A stretch of 64,000 nt of DNA. Origin: Bacteroidota bacterium (GTDB taxonomy: Bacteria; Bacteroidota; Bacteroidia; Chitinophagales; Chitinophagaceae). The DNA lies in contig JAFEAE010000023.1 in assembly GCA_018266575.1 (NCBI GenBank), forward strand, positions 434,001-498,000. The letters are read 5' to 3'. Of this stretch, positions 17,255-25,625 are shown one piece after another (position 1 is the first letter of the stretch; every line of letters starts with the position of its first letter). The notes under the pieces are model-generated. The model did no database searches, was not told where the DNA came from, and saw nothing but the letters and a program-made list of their open reading frames with translations. A program made the position numbers and the translations under genes.

Positions 17255-18718
17255 TTAATAAGGGGATTCTACATTTCCTAATTCTACGTAAACACTTTTT
17301 AATTGCGTATAATGTTGAATAGCTGCAAAGCTGTTCTCCCTGCCTAAACCTGATTGTTTATACCCACCAAAAGGGAGTTCGACAGGGGTTATGTTGTAAT
17401 TATTAATCCAGCAGGTACCTGCCTGTAATTCATGAATGACGCGGTGGCCTCGTTTGATATCATTTGTAAATACCCCTGCCGCCAATCCATAGTCGGTATT
17501 ATTAGCTCTTTCAATAACTTCTTCTTCAGTATCAAAAGTGAGTATTGAAAGTACGGGCCCGAAAATTTCTTCTTTGCAAATTTCCATTGAATCTTCACAA
17601 TCCGTAAAAATGGCCGGAGTTAGAAAATTGCCTGCAGTAATATCCCGACCCTTAAAATCTTTTTCTGGCCTAAAGCCACCGGTCAATAATGTAGCACCCG
17701 CAGATTTTCCTGAATCAATAAACCGGATTACTTTTTCCAGGTGTGCCTTACTGATAACTGCACCCATTTGCGTATCAGGGTCGGTCGGGTCGCCCAACCT
17801 GATTTTTTCAGTCCGTTCCTTTAGTTGCTTCAAAAAAGAATCAAAAATTTTACGTTGTACAAATACACGTGTACCATTCGAACAAACTTCTCCCTGCGTA
17901 TAAAAATTGGCGAGCATGGCCGCTGATACGGCATTGTGTATATCTGCGTCTTCAAAAATAATCAAGGGAGATTTTCCACCCAATTCAAGTGTCACCTTTT
18001 TCAGTTGGTTGGCAGCACCGGCAAAGATTTTTTTTCCTGTAGAAACTGAACCTGTCAATGAAACTTTTGCTATTTGCGGATGATTTGTAAGCATTGCACC
18101 TACCCTGCCATCACCCTGAACTACATTAAATAAACCAGCCGGAGCACCCGCTTCTATAAAAGCCTTTGCCAATTCAAGTGCAGTAGCTGGGGTAAATTCA
18201 GATGGTTTAAAAATCATTGAATTACCGCACGCCAATGCCGGAGCGGCCTTCCACGCGGCAATTTGAATCGGATAATTCCATGCACCAATGCCGGCACAAA
18301 TGCCCAAAGGCTCAGGACGCGTATAACCAAATGCGTTTTTCAAATCAAAAAAATCCCCGTGAATAGTTGCTGCTATTCCTCCGAAATACTCCAATGCATC
18401 TGCTGCGGAACTAACATCCACAGCCAGCGATTCGGAAATGGGTTTTCCGACATCCTGAGTTTCCAACGATGCAATTTTTTCTAGCCTTAACCTTAATATC
18501 TCTGCTGTTTTTAATAAAACGCGACCGCGTTCTGCCCCCGTTTTGTTCTTCCAGACGCGGAAAGCTTTTTCTGCCGAACATATTGCAGCATCAATTTCTT
18601 CTTCGGTAGCCTGGCAAACTTCTCCCAATACATTATTATTTGCCGGGTTATAGTTTACCCAGGATTCCTTGGCTGAACCGGTAGTTAATGCACCATCTAT
18701 AAACTGAGTGTACGCCAT
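17255..18718 (-). CDS. betB: Betaine aldehyde dehydrogenase
   Basis: This 487-residue NAD(P)-dependent aldehyde dehydrogenase has the catalytic glutamate region VTLELGGKSPLIIF and the nucleophile cysteine in GEVCSNGTRVFV, the wording typical of betaine aldehyde dehydrogenases. The Rossmann residues are in VSLTGSVSTGKKIF. The ATG at 18718 (MAYTQFIDG) is chosen; a longer frame from 18784 would run into the permease gene. It converts betaine aldehyde to glycine betaine in the cytoplasm. It lies between the permease (7 bp) and choline dehydrogenase (1 bp) in one operon. Confidence 0.93.
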   Translation of the reverse strand: MAYTQFIDGALTTGSAKESWVNYNPANNNVLGEVCQATEEEIDAAICSAEKAFRVWKNKTGAERGRVLLKTAEILRLRLEKIASLETQDVGKPISESLAVDVSSAADALEYFGGIAATIHGDFFDLKNAFGYTRPEPLGICAGIGAWNYPIQIAAWKAAPALACGNSMIFKPSEFTPATALELAKAFIEAGAPAGLFNVVQGDGRVGAMLTNHPQIAKVSLTGSVSTGKKIFAGAANQLKKVTLELGGKSPLIIFEDADIHNAVSAAMLANFYTQGEVCSNGTRVFVQRKIFDSFLKQLKERTEKIRLGDPTDPDTQMGAVISKAHLEKVIRFIDSGKSAGATLLTGGFRPEKDFKGRDITAGNFLTPAIFTDCEDSMEICKEEIFGPVLSILTFDTEEEVIERANNTDYGLAAGVFTNDIKRGHRVIHELQAGTCWINNYNITPVELPFGGYKQSGLGRENSFAAIQHYTQLKSVYVELGNVESPY

Positions 18719-18725
18719 ATTCTTT

Positions 18726-20213
18726 TTAAGAAATTCTTTTTCTTTCAAATAACTTATAATAATAAATGAACATTCCGATAGCAATTAAACCTGCGGTATA
18801 AATCCAAGCTGCATATTGGTGATACCATTCCGTTCCATAAGTTGCTGCCCGTGGCCACGAAACGTTGATGACCATAAAACTGCTCCAGGCCAATGCAAGA
18901 ATATTAACCGGTAGGCCCCATTTGCCCAAACTGAACCTGGCGTGGTTATCTGCTCCGGACCGGGCTGATGTAATCCTGTTTTTTAGTTGAAGTGCAACCA
19001 CTATCCAATACGCAAGGTTGGCCCAAAGTATGGCGATAGAAGTGATCAGCTCAAATACTTTTGGAAACTGAAGGTTCATCGCCATAATAATAAGCGCTCC
19101 AAATCCACAGACCAATGTAGCCAGAACAGGGGTCTGCGTTTTTGACGAAACTGCTGATAATGATTTACTAAATGGCAGGCATCCATCGCGGCCCATAGCG
19201 AACATCAATCTTACTGCACCGGACTGAACTGCAAAGGTGCAAACAGTGATTGCAAAAATCACATTACAAAGAAAAATATTGCCCATAGTATTTCCCAATA
19301 CAGATTTCACCAACATCGGCAATCCTCCGTTTATATTTCCGAGATCCTGCATATTGAAATCCGGAACTGCCATCAATGCAAAAAGTAATACCAATAAACC
19401 GCCTGTACCAGCCGCAAGCAACGCCTGCAAGATCGCACGGGGTGCTTTTTTACGCGGGTCATGTGTTTCTTCGGCCAATGTCCCCGCTGTATCAAATCCA
19501 TATAGAACATAGGAAGCTGTAAGGGCAGTTGCTGCCATTAAAACCGTTAGGCCAGGAAAAGATGAGGATTCGGCAGATTTAACATGAATAACAGCTTCGG
19601 CAGGAGATCTCACTTTGTGTAAAAACAGAAGAACGATCAGCAATACAATTCCAATCAGTTCGGTAAATACGCCAATATTGTTGATCAGCGCCAGCAGCTT
19701 AATTCCTTTTGCGTTAACGATCGTGCTTATGATGATTAAAATAGAACCTAATAAAATCGCGTTCACGGCAACCGATTTTGCATCGTTTGAATTCCCGATC
19801 AGTTGGAAAGAACTTGAAATTTGAGGCAAGCTGACCTGGAGCGCCATAGCAACTGCAGCAATAGTTACAATAAGACAAGCCAAATAAACCCAACCTGTCA
19901 TCCATCCGAAGAAAGCGTTGCCCGTAAATTTTGCCCATTGATAAACACCGCCCGATAATGGAAACCGAGAAGCCAGTTCTGCAAAGCAAAGCGCCACCAG
20001 CAATTGGCCTACTAAAACAAATGGCCATGTCCAGAAAAATGCAGGGCCGGCAACGCCATAACCCAAATGAAACATTTGGAAAAGGCCAGTAAGAATAGAA
20101 ATGTAAGAAAAGCCTGCAGCAAAACTTGAAAAGCTACCCATAGAACGCTTTAATTCCTGTCGATAACCAAAACTGGCGAGATCGCTATTATCGGTAACGG
20201 GAGCATCCTTCAT
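18726..20213 (-). CDS. APC-superfamily amino acid/amine permease
   Basis: The 495-residue protein has about twelve hydrophobic segments and the APC family signature near the N-terminus (FAELASRFPLSGGVYQWAK). A conserved TM6-TM8 region follows (YVLYGFDTAGTLAEETHDPRKKAPRA). It is an inner-membrane importer of the amino acid-polyamine-organocation type. Being first in the operon with betaine aldehyde and choline dehydrogenases, it probably imports choline or betaine, though known bacterial choline carriers are more often BCCT or ABC systems. The substrate is therefore an inference from position. Confidence 0.85.
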   Translation of the reverse strand: MKDAPVTDNSDLASFGYRQELKRSMGSFSSFAAGFSYISILTGLFQMFHLGYGVAGPAFFWTWPFVLVGQLLVALCFAELASRFPLSGGVYQWAKFTGNAFFGWMTGWVYLACLIVTIAAVAMALQVSLPQISSSFQLIGNSNDAKSVAVNAILLGSILIIISTIVNAKGIKLLALINNIGVFTELIGIVLLIVLLFLHKVRSPAEAVIHVKSAESSSFPGLTVLMAATALTASYVLYGFDTAGTLAEETHDPRKKAPRAILQALLAAGTGGLLVLLFALMAVPDFNMQDLGNINGGLPMLVKSVLGNTMGNIFLCNVIFAITVCTFAVQSGAVRLMFAMGRDGCLPFSKSLSAVSSKTQTPVLATLVCGFGALIIMAMNLQFPKVFELITSIAILWANLAYWIVVALQLKNRITSARSGADNHARFSLGKWGLPVNILALAWSSFMVINVSWPRAATYGTEWYHQYAAWIYTAGLIAIGMFIYYYKLFERKRIS

Positions 20214-20314
20214 ATTTGCATTACAGGTTTAGATCTTACTTAATTAAAAAATCTACCGGGCAGGAGGGATATTGCTTACATTCTCCAAATGCCTTCTTTA
20301 TTTTATGGTCTTCA

Positions 20315-20333
20315 ATTTAATGGAATATTAAAT
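20315..20333. promoter_or_regulatory. AT-rich inverted repeat in the divergent betaine intergenic region
   Basis: ATTTAAT and ATTAAAT are perfect inverted arms separated by 5 bp, in the 185-bp gap between the permease (leftward) and the Rieske oxygenase (rightward). It could be an operator for a regulator encoded elsewhere; no BetI- or GbdR-like gene is in the window. AT-rich inverted repeats occur by chance in such gaps. Confidence 0.3.
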
Positions 20334-20398
20334 AACAACTTATATTTATGCTATAGTTTATTTTTTGTAGCTGACTCCAAATTATAAAAAATATCACC

Positions 20399-21613
20399 AT
20401 GTCTTTTGCCGGAATTGACGCAAACTTCACTTTGCCTTCGCGTTTCTATACAAGCAATGAAATTTTCGAGGAGGAGCTCGAACGGATTTTCTATAGCCGT
20501 TGGATTTATGTGGCTTGTGAGGCCGATATTCCTAAACCCGGTGATTATGTAGCATTGAAACTTGGGAAACGTTCATTTTTCCTGCAGCGAACGGACAAAG
20601 GAGAGGTGAAAGGATTTTACAACGTTTGCCGTCACCGCGGCCACGAACTTCTAACGGGTGAGAAAGGTAACAGCCGGCGCATTATTTGTCCTTATCATAA
20701 CTGGGCATACGACCTTGATGGAAAGCTGAAACATGCCCGTGGCATGGAAGCTGGTTTTCCCATTGAAGATTTTGGGTTGAACCCTATCGAAGTTGCCGTC
20801 ATCGGAGGCCTTATTTATGTTTGTCTTACTTCACCTGCACCAACTGATATAGAAGATGTGCGTAGGATGCTCACCCCATATCTAGCTCCATACGAATTAC
20901 CTAAAACTAAAATAGCCTGCCAGAAAGATATCATTGAAGCCTGCAACTGGAAGCTGGTAATAGAAAACAACCGAGAGTGCCTGCATTGTACCAGTAATCA
21001 TCCTGAACTGCTGGTACCACTTTACAGTTCGGGTTTTGGCAAAGGCCTCGACAAGGATAATGTGCAAGCCGATGAACGACGCTTCCAGGAAGCGCTCCAG
21101 GAGAAAGAAAGACAGTGGGAAAGCCTCGGCCTTCCCTATGAATTGATAGAGTTTCCCGACGGGCTATGGTTTCGTACTGTCCGGCTGCCACTCGCAAACC
21201 AATGCATTTCCCATACACTTAAGCCTGAACATGCCTGCAAAAAATTGTTGGGCAATTTCAAACAGCCGGAAGGAAGCGGGCTTTCTTTGTGGACGCATCC
21301 AAATTCGTGGAATCATTTTTTGAGCGACCACATTGTCACCTTTGCTGTCTTTCCGCTATCAGTCGACAAAACGCTTGTACGCACCAAGTGGCTCGTAGCC
21401 GACGATGCCGTAGAAGGTGTTGACTATGACCTGGAAAACCTTACTTATGTCTGGACTCAAACCAATGCACAGGATCAAAGCCTGGCAGAAGGTACTTATC
21501 GCGGAATTTGCTCCGGCGGTTATGTGCCGGGCCCCTTGGCTGACGAGGAATATCTTGTAAAACAGTTTCTTTCCTGGTATAGCGATCAACTCACCGAAAC
21601 CCCCGTACATTAA
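20399..21613 (+). CDS. Rieske non-haem iron oxygenase, probable glycine betaine monooxygenase (GbcA-like)
   Basis: The 404-residue protein has a Rieske centre (C77-R-H79 in CRHRGHE and C97-x2-H100 in CPYHNW). The mononuclear iron site is in NNRECLHCTSNHPEL (H196 and H201, with E193 nearby as in the GbcA group). Such enzymes use O2 and electrons from a separate reductase to demethylate quaternary amines. Placement directly before dimethylglycine and sarcosine oxidase genes points to betaine to dimethylglycine plus formaldehyde. Carnitine or stachydrine oxygenases are related alternatives. The usual reductase partner (GbcB) is not in the window. Its stop overlaps the next start by one base. Confidence 0.87.
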   Translation: MSFAGIDANFTLPSRFYTSNEIFEEELERIFYSRWIYVACEADIPKPGDYVALKLGKRSFFLQRTDKGEVKGFYNVCRHRGHELLTGEKGNSRRIICPYHNWAYDLDGKLKHARGMEAGFPIEDFGLNPIEVAVIGGLIYVCLTSPAPTDIEDVRRMLTPYLAPYELPKTKIACQKDIIEACNWKLVIENNRECLHCTSNHPELLVPLYSSGFGKGLDKDNVQADERRFQEALQEKERQWESLGLPYELIEFPDGLWFRTVRLPLANQCISHTLKPEHACKKLLGNFKQPEGSGLSLWTHPNSWNHFLSDHIVTFAVFPLSVDKTLVRTKWLVADDAVEGVDYDLENLTYVWTQTNAQDQSLAEGTYRGICSGGYVPGPLADEEYLVKQFLSWYSDQLTETPVH

Positions 21614-24036
21614 TGCCAAAGATTGTAATTATAGGAGCCGGTATCGTCGGTTGTTCATTGGCCGATGAACTTACTGAACGTGGCTATTGCGATGTAACTG
21701 TTATTGAAAAAGGGCCTCTTTGGGTTCCCGGCGGCTCCACATCACATGCGCCCGGCGTGGTTTTTCAAACCAACGGTTCGCGAACCATCGCACAATTTGC
21801 CCGTCAAACCGTTGAAAAATTATACAGCCTTCATTATAATGGCGAGCCCTGTTTTATTAAAGTAGGTAGCCTGGAAGTTGCAACTACACCTGAACGGCTG
21901 GCTGACCTTCACCGAAGGGCTGGTTTGGCAATTTCAGCTGGAATTAATGCCCGAGTAGTTTCTACAGAAGAAGCGGTGAAATTACATCCGTTGCTAAACG
22001 GAGAAAAAATATTAGGCGCATTATACGTACCCGATGATGGCATTGCCCGTGCGAAACTGGCTGATGAAGTGATGGGTAAGCGTGCAATCAGTCGTGGTGC
22101 CAAATTTATTGACAATTGCGAAGTAGGTGCGATTGACCAAACCGAAGGCCGCGTTACTGCTGTTCAAACCACGCACGGAATATTTCCGGCAGATATAGTG
22201 GTGTCCTGCGCCGGTATATGGGGCCCGAAGATAGGAGCAATGGTTGGCATGTCAAAAGCAATACAACCCCTAGCCCACCAGCTTTGCTATACGGCGCCTA
22301 TGGTGGAATTGACCGGTTATAAAACCGAGGCAGAACTGCCGGTACTGCGTCACCAGGGTTCTGACCTTTATTTCAAACAAAGAGGACAAAGCCTGGCGGT
22401 TGGCTGGTACGGTCATCGTCCACTTCCGGTAAAAGCAGAAGATATTCTTCCCAATGAACTTGCAGAAATAATGCCCAGCCAGATGCCTTTTACTCCTGAA
22501 GAGTGGAAGGGTGCCTTGGAAGGAGCGACCGAAATCCTTCCTTCATTGAAGAATGCTGAGATTGCCGAATCGATGAATGGTTTGTTTTCTTTCACCGTAG
22601 ATAACTTCCCGCTGATGGGTGAATGGGCGGGACTGAAAGGCTTTTGGGTAGCAGAAGCCGTTTGGATTACCCATGGGGCTGGTGTGGCCAGAGCGATGGC
22701 CGAATGGATTGTTAATGGCCATCCTTCGCTGGCAGTGCATGAATGCGATGTCAACCGTTTTGAAAGCCACCAATTGGGTTCACAACATATCGAAGAACGC
22801 GGTGCACAGAATTATATAGAAGTGTACGACCTGCTGCATCCGTTGCAACCGATGGAGTCGCCGCGTCCGTTGCGTACAACTGGTTTTTATCAACGCCAGC
22901 AGGAATTGGGCGCTTTCTTCCTTGAAGCTGCCGGTTACGAACGACCGCAATGGTATGAAGCAAATGCAGGTTTGCTGGACCGGTATAAAAGTCCGCCACG
23001 CGATGAATGGACTTCCAAATTCTGGTCACCCATCATTGGTGCTGAGGCTTTGGCAACAAGGGAAAATGTCGGCCTGTTTGATATCACGACATTGAAGCGC
23101 ATTGAAGTCATTGGTAAAGGTGCATTGGATTTTTTGGAGCAAATGACAACGGGTAACCTGCGCAAGAAACCCGGTTCTATCACTTATTGCTTACTGCTGA
23201 ATGATAAAGCCGGTATCATGAGCGATATCACAGTCATGCGTCGCGGCAAATATGATTTTTTCATCGGCGTGAATAGTAATACTGATATTAACTACCTGAG
23301 AAACCTGGCACCTGATACAGTGCATGTTCGCGACATTACTGCCGGCACTGTTGCGCTGGGGCTTTTCGGACCGAAGTCAAGAGAACTTGCCCAATCATTG
23401 ACAAGAGATGATTTGAGCAATGAGGCGCTGGGTTATTTTAGATTGAAGAATACTTACCTCGGTCATGTACCGGTAATGCTCGCCAGGCTATCTTATGTTG
23501 GTGAACTGGGATATGAAATTTATACAACGGCAGACTTTGCACTGAAACTCTGGGATACATTATGGACAGCAGGGAAAAAATATGGTCTCATTGCCGCTGG
23601 CCGTGGAGCGTTCAATTCCATGCGCCTGGAAAAAGGATATCGCAGTTATGGCACGGATATGAACAGTGAACACAACCCACATGAAGCCGGGTTATCTTTT
23701 GCAGTACGAAAAGATGATGGTTATAAAGGAGCAGAAGCATTTGGCCATGTAAAACCGGATTCAATCACCAAAAAATTAGTTTGCCTGGTGCTCGACAATC
23801 CGCAACATGTTGTTCTGGGCAAAGAACCTGTGTTGCATCAAGGCAAGGCCGTTGGTTATGTAACGAGTTCTTATTTTGGTCACACCATTGGAAAGCAATT
23901 GGCTTATGCCTGGGTACCAATAGAATTAAGCGCATTGGGAACAGCCCTTTCAATCCGGTATTTTAACAGCGATTATCCCGCAACCGTAGGTAATGACCCG
24001 CAGTTTGACCCCCAAATGACACGATTAAAATCATGA
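21613..24036 (+). CDS. Dimethylglycine oxidase/dehydrogenase-like flavoprotein with GcvT domain
   Basis: The 807-residue two-part enzyme has an N-terminal FAD amine oxidase (IVIIGAGIVGCSLADEL; GGSTSHAPG with H45 as the likely covalent FAD ligand; LAHQLCYTAP with H222). A C-terminal aminomethyltransferase-like (GcvT) half from about residue 430 includes LSYVGELGYEIYT and GRGAFNSMRLEKGYRSYGTDM. From memory it closely resembles the Arthrobacter globiformis dimethylglycine oxidase in order and motifs. The reaction would be dimethylglycine to sarcosine, with the methyl group released as formaldehyde or channelled to tetrahydrofolate in the GcvT half. Flanking genes for betaine and sarcosine support this over sarcosine dehydrogenase. 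Codons are GC-richer than in the housekeeping genes. Confidence 0.9.
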   Translation: MPKIVIIGAGIVGCSLADELTERGYCDVTVIEKGPLWVPGGSTSHAPGVVFQTNGSRTIAQFARQTVEKLYSLHYNGEPCFIKVGSLEVATTPERLADLHRRAGLAISAGINARVVSTEEAVKLHPLLNGEKILGALYVPDDGIARAKLADEVMGKRAISRGAKFIDNCEVGAIDQTEGRVTAVQTTHGIFPADIVVSCAGIWGPKIGAMVGMSKAIQPLAHQLCYTAPMVELTGYKTEAELPVLRHQGSDLYFKQRGQSLAVGWYGHRPLPVKAEDILPNELAEIMPSQMPFTPEEWKGALEGATEILPSLKNAEIAESMNGLFSFTVDNFPLMGEWAGLKGFWVAEAVWITHGAGVARAMAEWIVNGHPSLAVHECDVNRFESHQLGSQHIEERGAQNYIEVYDLLHPLQPMESPRPLRTTGFYQRQQELGAFFLEAAGYERPQWYEANAGLLDRYKSPPRDEWTSKFWSPIIGAEALATRENVGLFDITTLKRIEVIGKGALDFLEQMTTGNLRKKPGSITYCLLLNDKAGIMSDITVMRRGKYDFFIGVNSNTDINYLRNLAPDTVHVRDITAGTVALGLFGPKSRELAQSLTRDDLSNEALGYFRLKNTYLGHVPVMLARLSYVGELGYEIYTTADFALKLWDTLWTAGKKYGLIAAGRGAFNSMRLEKGYRSYGTDMNSEHNPHEAGLSFAVRKDDGYKGAEAFGHVKPDSITKKLVCLVLDNPQHVVLGKEPVLHQGKAVGYVTSSYFGHTIGKQLAYAWVPIELSALGTALSIRYFNSDYPATVGNDPQFDPQMTRLKS

Positions 24037-25298
24037 TGAACACACAGGATACTTTATCTCCCGGCACAATCGGGCGAAGAAAAGCAGTAACGCTCCCTGA
24101 GCAGCCTCCGCAGCTTTGGAGAAATGTGAAACCGAAGAAAGCTTACGATGCCGTAATTGTTGGTGGCGGCGGCCATGGCTTGGCTACTGCCTATTATCTC
24201 GCAAAGAATCATGGCATGACCAATATCGCCGTTCTGGAAAAAGGTTGGTTAGCTGGGGGTAATACCGCACGCAACACAACTATCATTCGCTCCAATTATC
24301 TGTGGGATGAATCGGCTGCCATTTATGAGCACTCACTTAAATTATGGGAAACGCTGGAGGAGGACCTTGGCTATGAAATGTTTTTCAGTCAGCGTGGTGT
24401 GTTGACACTGGCGCACTCAGTAAGTGATGTGCGCTCAAAGAAAAGAAATTTTTATGCGAATGCGCTCAATGGTATCGACAGCGAATGGCTTACCCCGGAA
24501 GAAGTGAAAAAGCTAGTACCAATCATTAATATAAGTCCCGATGTACGATACCCGGTGCATGGTGCTACTTATCAGCCACGTGGTGGTATTGCCAAACATG
24601 ACTGGGTAGCCTGGGGTTTTGCAAAAGCAGCAAGCGACCTTGGCGTGGATATTATTCAGGGTACAGAGGTAACGGGCTTCGACATACGAAATAATAAAGT
24701 GCATGGCGTGCATACTTCGCAGGGGACTATTGCAGCGGGCAAAGTAGGAATGGTGGCTGCAGGCCATTCCTCGCTATTGGCGAATCTTGCAGGATTCTCT
24801 GTTCCGATACAAAGCCGGCCATTACAAGCATTGGTAAGCCCATTGTTAGAGCAAGTGCTAAACACAGTCGTGATGAGTGGCGCCGTGCATGTGTATGTGA
24901 GTCAGGCACACAAAGGCGAGCTCGTTATGGGCGCCGGAACAGATGCTTTCAATTCTTATGCACAGCGTGGTGGCTTCCATGTAATCGAACATCAACTTGC
25001 TGCAGCATTGGAATTGTTCCCGATTTTCTCCCGTGCACAAGTTTTGAGGACTTGGGGCGGTATTGTTGACATCGCCCCGGATGCTTCACCCATTATCGGC
25101 ATCACGCCGGTAGAAAATTTATTTATTAACTGCGGATGGGGAACGGGTGGTTTCAAAGCCACGCCGGGTTCAGGTTGGGTAATGGCCCATACAATAGCAA
25201 CAGGTGCGCCGCATGAGCTGAATAAACCTTTTGCACTCGAACGTTTTTATACCGGTCATCTGATTGACGAACATGGAGCGGCGGGAGTCGCTCATTAA
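24033..25298 (+). CDS. soxB: Sarcosine oxidase subunit beta
   Basis: The 421-residue FAD protein has the dinucleotide motif AVIVGGGGHGLATAYYLAKN. The SoxB-specific run GWLAGGNTARNTTIIRSNYL follows, with conserved WGGIVDIAPDASPIIG and NCGWGTGGFKATPGSG near the C-terminus. The beta subunit holds the non-covalent FAD where sarcosine is oxidised and, in this family, a covalent FMN shared with the alpha subunit. It overlaps the upstream gene by 4 bases (ATGA) and heads soxB-D-A-G, the gene order of other heterotetrameric sarcosine oxidases. Confidence 0.95.
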   Translation: MMNTQDTLSPGTIGRRKAVTLPEQPPQLWRNVKPKKAYDAVIVGGGGHGLATAYYLAKNHGMTNIAVLEKGWLAGGNTARNTTIIRSNYLWDESAAIYEHSLKLWETLEEDLGYEMFFSQRGVLTLAHSVSDVRSKKRNFYANALNGIDSEWLTPEEVKKLVPIINISPDVRYPVHGATYQPRGGIAKHDWVAWGFAKAASDLGVDIIQGTEVTGFDIRNNKVHGVHTSQGTIAAGKVGMVAAGHSSLLANLAGFSVPIQSRPLQALVSPLLEQVLNTVVMSGAVHVYVSQAHKGELVMGAGTDAFNSYAQRGGFHVIEHQLAAALELFPIFSRAQVLRTWGGIVDIAPDASPIIGITPVENLFINCGWGTGGFKATPGSGWVMAHTIATGAPHELNKPFALERFYTGHLIDEHGAAGVAH

Positions 25299-25307
25299 AA
25301 TAATTTT

Positions 25308-25625
25308 ATGCTGAATATTCCTTGTCCACACTGTGGCCTGCGCAACGAAACGGAGTTCCATTACGGAGCTGAGGCTGGTGTTGCCTATCCGGATCCCAAT
25401 GTACTGACTGATATTGAATGGGCAAAATATCTTCATATCCGCGCCAACCCCAAAGGATGGCTTGCCGAAAGATGGGTACACTTTGCAGGATGCGGAAAAT
25501 GGTTCAATCTATGGCGCAATACTATTACGCATGAGATTGGTTTAACATGGCTGCCTTTTACTACACAACCAAAATCACCCGCTCCCGAAAGCTATCGGAA
25601 CGGTCAGGAGGGTTCAAAAGCATGA
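25308..25625 (+). CDS. soxD: Sarcosine oxidase subunit delta
   Basis: The 105-residue protein matches SoxD: an N-terminal zinc-binding CPHCGLRNETEFHYGAEAG, then GWLAERWVHFAGCGKWFNLWRNT and THEI. The delta subunit is a small zinc-binding structural subunit of heterotetrameric sarcosine oxidase. It starts 9 bp after soxB and overlaps soxA by 4 bases. Confidence 0.94.
   Translation: MLNIPCPHCGLRNETEFHYGAEAGVAYPDPNVLTDIEWAKYLHIRANPKGWLAERWVHFAGCGKWFNLWRNTITHEIGLTWLPFTTQPKSPAPESYRNGQEGSKA

Noticed and set aside
18719..18784. Upstream extension of betB
   Set aside because: It would overlap the permease gene; the protein family starts at MAYTQFIDG.
25547..25621. Upstream extension of soxA
   Set aside because: It lies in another frame inside soxD; the ATG at 25622 gives the ATGA overlap and the normal SoxA N-terminus.
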